Of a stretch of 8,942 nucleotides of DNA, positions 1 to 6,495 are shown one piece after another. This DNA comes from Chloroflexota bacterium. GTDB lineage: Bacteria; Chloroflexota; Dehalococcoidia; UBA1151; UBA1328. Location of the stretch: assembly GCA_002687335.1 (NCBI GenBank), contig NYZY01000085.1, positions 1 through 8,942 on the forward strand. Reading direction: 5' to 3'. How positions within the stretch are numbered: position 1 is the first letter of the stretch; each line of letters begins with the position of its first letter. Made by a program: the position numbers and the translations under genes. Under the pieces are notes generated by a model, which was given only the letters and a program-made list of their open reading frames with translations, made no database searches and was not told the origin of the DNA.

Positions 1-1
1 A

Positions 2-127
2 CATGTAAAACAAGGTAGCCAAGATACATATAAATTTTTCGATTATGGAGCGCTTATTGAAAGATTTGGCACTTTTAAATCAGCCTCTATGGCTAGAATG
101 TGGCTCAGGGCTCGGGCATATTGTTGA
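2..127 (+). CDS. possible 3' end of an upstream gene (partial)
   Basis: The frame beginning at base 2 is open from the window edge to a TGA at 125-127 and encodes about 41 residues. The tail reads FGTFKSASMARMWLRARAY followed by Cys, which looks protein-like (aromatic and basic residues in a plausible C-terminal helix), but I do not recognise a family. A competing frame is open from base 9 to a TAA at 165-167 that overlaps the sulfatase ATG as TAATG. It contains an internal ATG at 45 but looks less protein-like. If the first frame is right, the gap to the sulfatase is 39 nt and the two genes could be co-transcribed. Confidence is low because the body of the gene lies outside the window. Confidence 0.4.
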   Translation, partial: HVKQGSQDTYKFFDYGALIERFGTFKSASMARMWLRARAYC

Positions 128-166
128 TCTCCCAAGACAACCATCAAATCAATATAGAAAGTTCTA

Positions 167-1630
167 ATGGACAGACCAAACATAGTATTAATCAACTGTG
201 ATGATCTCGGATACGGCGATCTCGGGATTTACGGATCAAAAGTCAATAAAACACCAACGATAGATGCCATGGCAGCGGAAGGCATGCGTTTCACTGACTT
301 CTACGCGGCGTCTCCGGTGTGCTCTCCATCACGTGGTGCTCTACTGACTGGCTGTTACCCACCACGAATTAGCTTCGGGGATTTTGAAGGTAACTGGGTT
401 CTAATGCCAGGCCAATCTGTAGGGCTGAACCCCAAAGAAACCACCATCGCAGGGGCACTAAAAAAAGCAGGCTATAGCACCAAAATCATTGGCAAATGGC
501 ATGTCGGCGACCAACAAGAATTCCTGCCAACTGAGCACGGATTCGACAGTTACTATGGTTTGCCCTACAGCAACGACATGGGACGGCAAGTTGAGGACCC
601 CGGCCCTGTTGATAACCCAACCATTCCCGCACGAATAAAACAGCTCAAAGACCGTCCGCCACTACCGCTTCTAAAAGACAATGAAGTCATTCAGGAACAA
701 CCAGACCTCCGAGCTCTAACGGAACGATACGCCGAGGAAGCCGTACATTTCATACGGGATAACAAAGATAAACCGTTCTTTCTCTACTTCGCGCACATGT
801 ATGTGCATCTACCTCTCTACGCACCGGAAAATTTGGTGCAGAATTCGAACAATGGAGACTACGGCGCATGTGTAGCCGGAGTTGATTGGGTTTCAAAAGT
901 ACTAATGCACGAACTCAAGAAACAAGGTATCGACGAGGACACGCTCGTGATCTTCACGAGCGATAACGGTTCTCGCATGCAAAATCAAGGTGGGAGCAAT
1001 GGCAATTTAAGAGGCATCAAAGGGACAACCTGGGAGGGAGGACAACGAGTGCCTTGCATCATGCGGTGGCCAGGTAAGATTCCTGCAGGAACGGTTAGAA
1101 GTGACATCATATCGGCAATAGATTTCTTCCCAACCATAGCGTCTATTTCGGGAGCCAAAGTTCCTCAGAACACAATTATTGATGGCATAGACATGTCACC
1201 ACTCATGTTCACTGATGAAGATGTACCTACACCACGTGACCAGTTCGTTTACTACATGGGGAATCGACTAGAAGCTATAAGAAAAGGCAAATGGAAGCTT
1301 CATATCACCCGAGAGTTGAGGCCAGACCAGAGAACAGGCGTTGTAACAGAGAACGCAATTAACGAAGCAGCCGGCACAATACCTGGCCTATTCGATCTGG
1401 AGGCGGACATCGGTGAGACAAATAACGTCTACCATGACCATTCTGAGATAGTCGAAGAACTTTCATCACTAGCGGCCGCCTGCCGTGAAGATATCGGAGA
1501 CGAGGCAGAGGGTGTGACCGGGAAAAACGTGCGCCCATCAGGACATGTCGATAATCCCGACACACTGACACACTACAACCGCGACCACCCATATATTTAC
1601 GCCGAGTACGACAAAGGCGAACGAGGTTGA
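167..1630 (+). CDS. sulfatase (arylsulfatase-type, formylglycine-dependent), apparently cytoplasmic
   Basis: A type I sulfatase, predicted to hydrolyse a sulfate ester of an unknown organic substrate. The 487 residues match a full-length family member. The N-terminus has the metal-binding strand NIVLINCDDLGYGDLG with the D12-D13 pair. The signature CSPSRGALLTG (52-62) contains Cys52, which would become formylglycine in the C-x-P-S-R context. GKWH (109-112), His210 in YFAHMYVHLP, TSDNG (265-269) and the GIKGTTWEGGQRVP segment (283-296) complete the active-site set. The C-terminal part from about residue 365 resembles the small sulfatase subdomain (GKWKLH). The protein starts directly with the core fold and has no signal peptide. 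In-frame stops at 125 and 155 rule out a longer start. No strong Shine-Dalgarno is seen before the ATG. Activity needs a formylglycine-generating enzyme encoded elsewhere. Substrate class cannot be read from the sequence. Confidence 0.95.
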   Translation: MDRPNIVLINCDDLGYGDLGIYGSKVNKTPTIDAMAAEGMRFTDFYAASPVCSPSRGALLTGCYPPRISFGDFEGNWVLMPGQSVGLNPKETTIAGALKKAGYSTKIIGKWHVGDQQEFLPTEHGFDSYYGLPYSNDMGRQVEDPGPVDNPTIPARIKQLKDRPPLPLLKDNEVIQEQPDLRALTERYAEEAVHFIRDNKDKPFFLYFAHMYVHLPLYAPENLVQNSNNGDYGACVAGVDWVSKVLMHELKKQGIDEDTLVIFTSDNGSRMQNQGGSNGNLRGIKGTTWEGGQRVPCIMRWPGKIPAGTVRSDIISAIDFFPTIASISGAKVPQNTIIDGIDMSPLMFTDEDVPTPRDQFVYYMGNRLEAIRKGKWKLHITRELRPDQRTGVVTENAINEAAGTIPGLFDLEADIGETNNVYHDHSEIVEELSSLAAACREDIGDEAEGVTGKNVRPSGHVDNPDTLTHYNRDHPYIYAEYDKGERG

Positions 1631-1784
1631 TCTCACGAACTCTAATACATTAACCACCAAAGGCATGAATCGCAAACCACGGTGACTCGGGAACAATTAA
1701 CCCTCTGATGGCCTCAATATGAATGAGAGTGTAATAGCCTTTCTGGCAGCATTATGAGTAATAATCCTCATCTCCTGGAGAACC

Positions 1785-2645
1785 ATGGACTCTAATCACG
1801 CAAATATCTATTTCGGCGACAATATGGATGTCCTGAAAGAGATGGAGTCTGGATCGATAAATCTCGTTTACGTTGACCCGCCGTTCAACACTGGAAAAAT
1901 ACAATCCAGAAAGAGAATCGAAACCGTTAGATCTGAAGATGGAGACCGAATAGGTTTCAAGGGTCACACATATAAAACCAAAGTCATAGGGGAACAGAGT
2001 TTCTTCGATATCTATGATGATTACATCAGGTTTCTACGAAATCGAATAGAACAGACAGAACGAGTTCTAACCTCAGACGGCAGTTTTTTTCTGCATCTGG
2101 ATTACAGAGAGATTCACTACGCCAAGGTGATGTGTGACGAAGTATTTGGACGAGAATCATTCATTAACGAAATTATCTGGTCCTACGACTATGGCGGACG
2201 AAGCAAAAGCAGATGGTCAGCCAAGCATGACAATATCCTGTGGTACGCAAAAGATCCCAAAAACTTCACCTACCGTTACGACGATATCGATAGGATCCCC
2301 TATATGGCGCCAGGTCTAGTCGGGCCAGAAAAGGCAGCAAAAGGCAAAACACCGACGGATTCTTGGTGGCACACAATTGTCAGTCCCAACGGAAAAGAAA
2401 AAACTGGCTACCCAACGCAAAAACCACTTGGGATCATCAATCGAATAATTCAGGTTCACTCCAATCCGGGAGACGTCATCTTGGATTATTTCGCGGGAAG
2501 CGGTACAACTGGCGTCGCAGCATTGGCCGAGGGACGTAAGGTAATTTTAGTAGACAACAACCGCCAGGCACTTGAAGTGATGTGTAAGCGATTCGACGCC
2601 AATCAAACAATTTTTCATAATTGGGACTGCAAAACCAACGATTAA
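1785..2645 (+). CDS. site-specific DNA methyltransferase, beta class (probable N6-adenine), solitary
   Basis: An S-adenosylmethionine-dependent DNA methylase of 286 residues. Motif order is that of the beta class. An N-terminal GDNMDVL element (11-17) is followed by catalytic motif IV VDPPFNTG (30-37). A middle target-recognition region of about 100-205 follows (WSYDYGGRS..RWSAKHDN), then TGYPTQKP (207-214). The SAM-binding motif I, DYFAGSGTTG (234-243), comes last. DPPF rather than SPPY favours adenine N6. The ATG at 1785 is preceded by GGAG at 1777-1780, 4 nt upstream. No restriction endonuclease, specificity subunit or toxin lies next to it, so it looks like an orphan methylase with a regulatory, replication-timing or epigenetic role, or the remnant of a defence system. 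From memory it resembles a compact family of solitary methylases also found in Actinobacteria. Recognition sequence unknown. It is convergent with the propeller gene downstream. Confidence 0.93.
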   Translation: MDSNHANIYFGDNMDVLKEMESGSINLVYVDPPFNTGKIQSRKRIETVRSEDGDRIGFKGHTYKTKVIGEQSFFDIYDDYIRFLRNRIEQTERVLTSDGSFFLHLDYREIHYAKVMCDEVFGRESFINEIIWSYDYGGRSKSRWSAKHDNILWYAKDPKNFTYRYDDIDRIPYMAPGLVGPEKAAKGKTPTDSWWHTIVSPNGKEKTGYPTQKPLGIINRIIQVHSNPGDVILDYFAGSGTTGVAALAEGRKVILVDNNRQALEVMCKRFDANQTIFHNWDCKTND

Positions 2646-2710
2646 AAGCACCATGGGATTCGTCGACGCCATGAATCGAGACTCACCGAACAATACGAAA
2701 CCGAACCTTC

Positions 2711-2753
2711 ATCGTTTTAAACGATCCAAAAAAAGATAATTCAGAAAGTCTGA
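2711..2753 (-). terminator. possible weak terminator in the convergent gap
   Basis: In the 136-nt gap between the methylase stop and the propeller stop, the minus strand reads a short hairpin TCAGA-CTT-TCTGA (2753-2741), then ATTATC, then a T-run (complement of seven A at 2728-2734). Beyond that lies a 15-nt near-perfect palindrome ATCGTTTTAAACGAT (2711-2725). The stem is only 5 bp and not adjacent to the T-run, so this is a weak candidate for ending the minus-strand cluster. Nothing convincing is seen for the plus strand. Confidence 0.25.
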
Positions 2754-2781
2754 TCAAAAGCCGGGTACATACTTGGCACGA

Positions 2782-3807
2782 TCAAGTCAATCTCACCATC
2801 TTCTGCATTGAACGCAGTTCGTCCGAAACCCCCCAGATCCGTCCGTAGTCGCTATGAGATACTTCGGCTACGTAAATGTTGCCCGCAGAATCCACTGCAA
2901 TCCCGTGGGGTGAGAAAAAACGTCCTGGCTGGGAACCGTAACTCTCAGTTCCAACTCTTCCCACAACCCTACCGTCTGTGTCCATTATCGTTACGCGTGG
3001 GCCAAGATCGGTCGCTATATGATTAGTCCCAATGCCGCCGAAGTACTCACCTATGTACACCAGATCACGTTCATGGCGAGTGTCAACGTATATGGTCGCT
3101 GCTCTGGATAAATTCACCCATTGATTTCGATATTGACCATCTGGGCCAAATATCTGAATCCGGTGATTCTCACGATCCGCAACATAAACCTGACCAGAAC
3201 TATCAGTCGCAATATTGTGAACAATATTAAACTGACCTTCATCTGTCCCGGACTCACCCCATGAAAACATAAGCTCACCACCAGGGGAAAACTTGTGTAC
3301 TCGCGCGTTTGAATAACCATCCGCCACATAAATCTCACCGGAAATGGGGTCAGTAGCTACATGCGTCGGTGCGTTGAAAGGATTTCCACTCATCGGCGGA
3401 GAAGGTTGATTAGCTTCTCCTATGATCATCAGCAGGTCGCCCTCAGGAGTGAATTTCCTGACCGTACTGTCCCCACTATCCACGCAAAATAAATTACCGT
3501 CCAAATCAAGAGATATCCCATGAGGGTTATTGAAAATCCCCTGCCCCCAGCTATCTAACATGTTCCCATTCTGATCAAATATGACGATTGGACAGGTGCC
3601 TCGATTAAATACATAGACCCGGTCCTGTTCATCTACAGCAACCGCTGTCGCTTCTCGATAGTTCCACCCGTCTGGCAGATGCCCCCAGTTTTCTCCTGAT
3701 ATCTCGTATTGAAATTCACCTTCGCCTAGTACAACCGGACCGTCAATACGCGTTTCATGTCCAGAGCGAGGTAATCCATATTCCTGATTCTCTATTTCGT
3801 CTGACAT
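2782..3807 (-). CDS. NHL-repeat six-bladed beta-propeller, PAL-like (peptidyl-alpha-hydroxyglycine alpha-amidating lyase family)
   Basis: A 341-residue protein built of NHL-type blades, for example TAVAVDEQDRVYVFN, HGISLDLDGNLFCVD, NIATDSSGQVYVADRENHR and HGIAVDSAGNIYVAE. It covers a complete six-bladed propeller and ends in LRSMQKMVRL, a C-terminus I associate with the bacterial PAL-like family. By my recollection of rat PAL, its key residues have counterparts here. These are Arg69 (NRG), His96 (PHG), Tyr165 (DGY), His197 (VHN), Arg212 (DREN) and His301 (PHG). The His spacings are close to the zinc ligands of PAL. Known PAL cleaves a carbinolamide to an amide plus glyoxylate. The bacterial substrate is not established. 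No signal peptide is visible, so it should be cytoplasmic. The start is supported by AGAGG at 3816-3820, 8 nt before the ATG. It is the last gene of the minus-strand cluster, after the dioxygenase. Confidence 0.88.
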   Translation of the reverse strand: MSDEIENQEYGLPRSGHETRIDGPVVLGEGEFQYEISGENWGHLPDGWNYREATAVAVDEQDRVYVFNRGTCPIVIFDQNGNMLDSWGQGIFNNPHGISLDLDGNLFCVDSGDSTVRKFTPEGDLLMIIGEANQPSPPMSGNPFNAPTHVATDPISGEIYVADGYSNARVHKFSPGGELMFSWGESGTDEGQFNIVHNIATDSSGQVYVADRENHRIQIFGPDGQYRNQWVNLSRAATIYVDTRHERDLVYIGEYFGGIGTNHIATDLGPRVTIMDTDGRVVGRVGTESYGSQPGRFFSPHGIAVDSAGNIYVAEVSHSDYGRIWGVSDELRSMQKMVRLT

Positions 3808-3815
3808 CTACTTAG

Positions 3816-3820
3816 CCTCT
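3816..3820 (-). promoter_or_regulatory. ribosome binding site of the PAL-like propeller gene
   Basis: AGAGG on the minus strand, 8 nt before the ATG at 3807. It lies upstream of a TAG that directly abuts the ATG (TAG-ATG) in the alternative C-terminal frame of the dioxygenase, so translation could be coupled. Confidence 0.55.
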
Positions 3821-3850
3821 GCATTTCTACCGTTTGGGTATCCGAAATAA

Positions 3851-4714
3851 TTATGGGTTATCTCTTCGTCTACGCGATGCGGTCGTAGCACCACCAGATT
3901 CGGGCCATGGACCTCCCAGGTGAGCCTCCGACCGGAGAGGCATAGCCGCACTTCCCGCCATATTGTTCCAAGTCCTAACACGAAGACCGTGGTCGGTTTC
4001 ATACTCATTTCGTGAAAGCGTTGAAGGGTGCTCACTGTCTAGGCGCATCCGAACCTCCGGAATATTTTCTATATCATGATCCCACGAAGGTTCAATATTT
4101 TCTTCAGTTCTTGAAAATGGAAGTTTGATCATGTACCTGACGCGATCACTTCGATTCCCGGTACCAGCATGCCAGATATCGTAATGGGTCAAAAGAACAG
4201 AACCAGCTTCGAGAGTCGAAAATACCTGACCGCGCAAATTCACGAGCGTAACCATGGTTTCCGGAGCGGCGATTCGTCTTTGACTCCCTGGTAACAAAAC
4301 TGTAGGACCCATATCATCGGTCACATCCTGCGGGTAGTACATCATCATTAGGTGCTTGACGTGGTCGATATCTCGATCTTGATGCCCTCTTCCAAATCTC
4401 TCATCCTGATGCCAAGGTTGTGCACGAGTGCGAGGAGGATTCATATGAATGTGTCCGCCGGGGTCTCTAACATATTTCGAACCCAGAAGACTCGTCAGAG
4501 CCCCAACTACCGCCGGATGCTCTAGCACTACTGAGATCGCAGGCAGGGTCTCAACGATATGTTCGCCGGGGTTCTCTGGCATGGAGCGAAGACTGTCACA
4601 GATTTTTTCATTAAACCCCGTCTGCAGTTCTGGATGAACGATGTGGTACCCATTAATGATGAAAGAAGTTATTTGGTCATCGTTCAGCAAGTTGGACGGG
4701 CAATGATTATGCAT
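3851..4714 (-). CDS. phytanoyl-CoA dioxygenase (PhyH) family Fe(II)/2-oxoglutarate oxygenase
   Basis: Predicted to hydroxylate an organic substrate using Fe(II), O2 and 2-oxoglutarate in the cytoplasm. The start is set at the ATG at 4714 (287 residues), because GGTGG lies 6 nt upstream and family homology begins at once (LLNDDQITSFIINGYHIV). The longer frame back to 4915 would lie inside the preceding small gene. The iron facial triad is visible as His102-x-Asp104 in PWHQDERFG and His182 in DIWHAGTGNRSDRVRY, with Arg191 or Arg193 as the likely 2-oxoglutarate anchor. VLLPGSQRR (139-147) and GSVLLTHYD (171-179) are typical double-stranded beta-helix strands. The start overlaps the small gene's stop by 8 nt (ATGCATAA). 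The last 30 or so residues (Ala/Gly/Ser/Arg-rich, ending RRRRDNP) look atypical. An alternative frame at 3808-4035 stays open to the next gene, so a frameshift is possible. Substrate unknown. Confidence 0.9.
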   Translation of the reverse strand: MHNHCPSNLLNDDQITSFIINGYHIVHPELQTGFNEKICDSLRSMPENPGEHIVETLPAISVVLEHPAVVGALTSLLGSKYVRDPGGHIHMNPPRTRAQPWHQDERFGRGHQDRDIDHVKHLMMMYYPQDVTDDMGPTVLLPGSQRRIAAPETMVTLVNLRGQVFSTLEAGSVLLTHYDIWHAGTGNRSDRVRYMIKLPFSRTEENIEPSWDHDIENIPEVRMRLDSEHPSTLSRNEYETDHGLRVRTWNNMAGSAAMPLRSEAHLGGPWPESGGATTASRRRRDNP

Positions 4715-4976
4715 CAATTTCCACCATTTGCTCGAGAATAAACTCGTATCCGAACACTCCCACGGCCTCAGGATCTTCGTCGCCACGCTGGGCAGGAAAG
4801 CTAACGACCCTCCAACCATCAAGAATCGCGCTATGAACCGTTTCATAAGGCATTTCAACACCGACTTCAATCTGCGGAGGATCTGAGTCGACAGGCTCGT
4901 GAATCGCAAATCCAACCACCGAAGCTCGAAGGCTTCGCGACGTCGTATTCAAATACATAATCCGTTGTATTGTCAT
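4707..4976 (-). CDS. small conserved protein of unknown function, upstream of and coupled to PhyH
   Basis: An 89-residue protein if read from the ATG at 4976; a TTG directly before it and an ATG at 4958 are alternative starts. There is no signal peptide or membrane segment. Residues 35-89 look like a compact alpha/beta domain with the pattern PYETVHSAILDGWRVVSFP (43-61) and the ending GYEFILEQM (76-84). I recall similar short proteins (a DGWR-V-FP stretch and a GYEFILE ending) beside dioxygenase-type genes in SAR202 and Poribacteria genomes, but I cannot name a family. The acidic linker RGDEDPE (64-70) looks like a loop. Its stop overlaps the PhyH start by 8 nt, so the two products are probably made together. 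A role as a small partner or accessory subunit of the dioxygenase is inference only. Shine-Dalgarno is weak. Confidence 0.75.
   Translation of the reverse strand: MTIQRIMYLNTTSRSLRASVVGFAIHEPVDSDPPQIEVGVEMPYETVHSAILDGWRVVSFPAQRGDEDPEAVGVFGYEFILEQMVEIDA
4721..4725 (-). promoter_or_regulatory. internal ribosome binding site that sets the PhyH start
   Basis: GGTGG on the minus strand, inside the 3' end of the upstream small gene and 6 nt before the ATG at 4714. It supports that start over the longer open frame and, with the 8-nt stop/start overlap, suggests translational coupling. Confidence 0.6.
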
Positions 4977-5284
4977 CAAAAATACTTACAACTCATTCTT
5001 CAGGTTAGAAATTCACATCCAAACTGGCGGATCCGTGCAGGATGAACATAACGACATGCTATGTCAAATTAATAAAATGTAAGCAACGCCATTTTGCACA
5101 CCAAACAATTCTTGTCTCACCATCGCAAATATTTAAGTTGCCGAATTTGAAAACCCTGCCACAAAAATAAAGAGATCTCCGATTTATTCTCCTATAAACT
5201 CACCCATAACTTTCAACTAAACGATTACTGAGCCTGGCCATAGTTAGCAACTAAACTAGAGATCATTTTCGAACGGGGTACATC
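4977..5284. promoter_or_regulatory. divergent intergenic region, presumed promoters of both flanking genes
   Basis: AT-rich non-coding stretch of 308 nt between the minus-strand dioxygenase cluster and the plus-strand membrane protein. No RNA gene or small ORF is convincing. Visible elements include TTGACA on the minus strand (5067-5062) without a well-spaced -10 box. A short inverted repeat GACAT-GCT-ATGTC (5053-5065) overlaps it. On the plus strand there is a TATAAA (5193-5198) without a matching -35. A perfect short repeat TAGTT-AGC-AACTA (5241-5253) lies about 30 nt before the next start. Any of these could be chance in AT-rich DNA. Confidence 0.35.
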
Positions 5285-5836
5285 ATGGGCCTATCATACG
5301 AAGAAGATAACTCACGTTCAGAACGCTTAAAAAGGGCAATCACTAACCCCTCGAAGCGAACAATCTTAATTGCAGTAGTGATAGGGCTGATAGCGCTATC
5401 ACCGGGTATGGTCAAGGTCTTCTACACTGCTCAAGAAGGCATTGGTGACATCACCGCGGAACACGATTTAACAACCAATATGAGTTCAGTGTATGACGAT
5501 ATAGACAATTTGGAAGATGAGTATGTCGCCCCCTATCTAGTAGAGCAAAGTACGGTGATGCTAAATGCAACTGGACCCCTCGAATGGGAGATAGGCAATT
5601 ACAGATTTGGCGTTTGTGCTCAAGAAGCAATTGGAAAAATGGCAGATGCTGTATATGCAGAAACGATCGACCAGGCTTGCAACGAGCTTTACGATATCCA
5701 AGGCAGGTACGCACGAAATTGCTACATAGCGGCAACCTGCAATGTGTCAGACGAATCCAAAGATGAACTTCGAAAGGTAATCGACCAGCTTTGGACTGCA
5801 CACTCAACCGCTGGTTATACCCGACCGAATCCTTAA
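5285..5836 (+). CDS. orphan single-pass membrane protein with four extracytoplasmic cysteines
   Basis: A 183-residue protein I do not recognise. A charged, basic N-terminus (RSERLKRAITNPSKR, 11-25) is followed by one hydrophobic segment at about 26-46 (TILIAVVIGLIALSPGMVKVF). By the positive-inside rule the N-terminus is cytoplasmic and the remaining 135 or so residues lie outside the membrane. That domain is acidic at first (YDDIDNLEDEY, 70-80), then alpha-helical in character, with Cys111, Cys132, Cys146 and Cys152, enough for two disulfides. No catalytic motif or lipobox is seen. The ATG at 5285 has GGGG at 5275-5278, 6 nt upstream. It is divergent from the dioxygenase cluster and convergent with the NIPSNAP gene, 30 nt away, so it is probably monocistronic. 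It could be a pilin-like or a stalk-type periplasmic protein; neither is supported by a motif. Confidence 0.75.
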   Translation: MGLSYEEDNSRSERLKRAITNPSKRTILIAVVIGLIALSPGMVKVFYTAQEGIGDITAEHDLTTNMSSVYDDIDNLEDEYVAPYLVEQSTVMLNATGPLEWEIGNYRFGVCAQEAIGKMADAVYAETIDQACNELYDIQGRYARNCYIAATCNVSDESKDELRKVIDQLWTAHSTAGYTRPNP

Positions 5837-5866
5837 AGTCGAATCAAAGAAGTAAATAGGTTTGAC

Positions 5867-6484
5867 TCATGACAGCGGGCTAAAAGAGAAAGGCAGAAAT
5901 AATTTATTCGCCTGCGTAATTGGTACGGGATTATCTGCTGGTGGCCAGATCTTTCGCTCTATCATGTCTGAGCGTACCTTGGTTCGCTCATCAAGTGATT
6001 TGTAAGCCCACATGTGGGCCCACTTATTAAGATCCCCCAATTCCGAAAACCACGCTCCGATGAACGCCGAATGCTTCCGACGTTCTTGTATGGCCTTTGA
6101 CCAGGCTTCGATCACTTTTGGTGTATCACCTGTCGCATATGTATATGTACGCAACTCATAATAAGGACCATGATCACCTGTTATGGCCTCATCATTAAAC
6201 GGTGCTGGAAAGTAAATCTCAGTATTTTGGGCAACTAATAAATCTGCTGTAGCAGGTGGCCAAAAATCTATGCTGTTAACCTCCTCACGAACCTCTGTCC
6301 GTTGCTGGAGATCGTCGTAAGGCCAGATGTGAAGGGCTTGGTTCAGCAGGCCAAATTCAGAGTGCCAATACCCGAAAAGTCTTGAATGCTCCAACCTGCC
6401 TGAGGCCAGTGATTTCTTTAATGTGGCATCGTACTGTCCAAGAGTCCTAGGTTTAAGGTCATATGTCCGAAATTCATAGATCAT
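5867..6484 (-). CDS. NIPSNAP family protein with two tandem ferredoxin-like domains
   Basis: A 205-residue protein of the dimeric alpha/beta-barrel type, made of two copies of the NIPSNAP domain. The halves match closely. YEFRTY (3-8) pairs with YELRTY (109-114), FGYWHSEFGLLNQALHIW with FIGAWFSELGDLNKWAHMW, and RTEVREEV..FWPP with RTKVRSDM..IWPP. Each half ends in a beta strand (EIYFPAPF and KLFLPFSF). The start is the ATG at 6484. GAGGA lies 6 nt upstream at 6491-6495, and homology begins at the second residue. The open frame extends further to 6544, but that extension is not protein-like. No signal peptide is visible. In bacteria the function of NIPSNAP proteins is not established. They often occur beside catabolic enzymes and may act as small-molecule-binding or oxygenase-like proteins. 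Confidence 0.92.
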   Translation of the reverse strand: MIYEFRTYDLKPRTLGQYDATLKKSLASGRLEHSRLFGYWHSEFGLLNQALHIWPYDDLQQRTEVREEVNSIDFWPPATADLLVAQNTEIYFPAPFNDEAITGDHGPYYELRTYTYATGDTPKVIEAWSKAIQERRKHSAFIGAWFSELGDLNKWAHMWAYKSLDERTKVRSDMIERKIWPPADNPVPITQANKLFLPFSFSPLS

Positions 6485-6490
6485 AAAAAA

Positions 6491-6495
6491 TCCTC
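6491..6495 (-). promoter_or_regulatory. ribosome binding site that sets the NIPSNAP start
   Basis: GAGGA on the minus strand, 6 nt (all T) before the ATG at 6484. It rules in favour of the 205-residue protein over the 225-residue extended frame. Confidence 0.65.

Noticed and set aside
1751..1765. ATTAT-GAGTA-ATAAT inverted repeat upstream of the methylase
   Set aside because: A 5-bp AT-only arm in AT-rich intergenic DNA is too weak to call an operator.
1754..1795. 13-codon upstream ORF overlapping the methylase start, as a possible leader peptide
   Set aside because: No ribosome site, no regulatory codon run and no attenuator hairpin; an ORF this short is expected by chance.
2646..2700. GATTC...GAATC arms after the methylase, possible GANTC target sites
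   Set aside because: The methylase specificity is unknown and two 5-mers are expected by chance.
3851..4915. Long 354-residue start for the PhyH gene
   Set aside because: The first 67 residues overlap the small upstream gene in another frame and do not resemble the family. A GGTGG site and homology both begin at 4714.
5451..5807. Minus-strand open frame of 118 residues
   Set aside because: It lies wholly inside the plus-strand membrane protein gene, has odd Cys/His/Arg-rich composition and no recognisable motif.
5837..5866. ATCAAA...TTTGA repeat between the convergent membrane protein and NIPSNAP genes as a shared terminator
   Set aside because: The stem is short, AT-rich and lacks an adjacent T-run.
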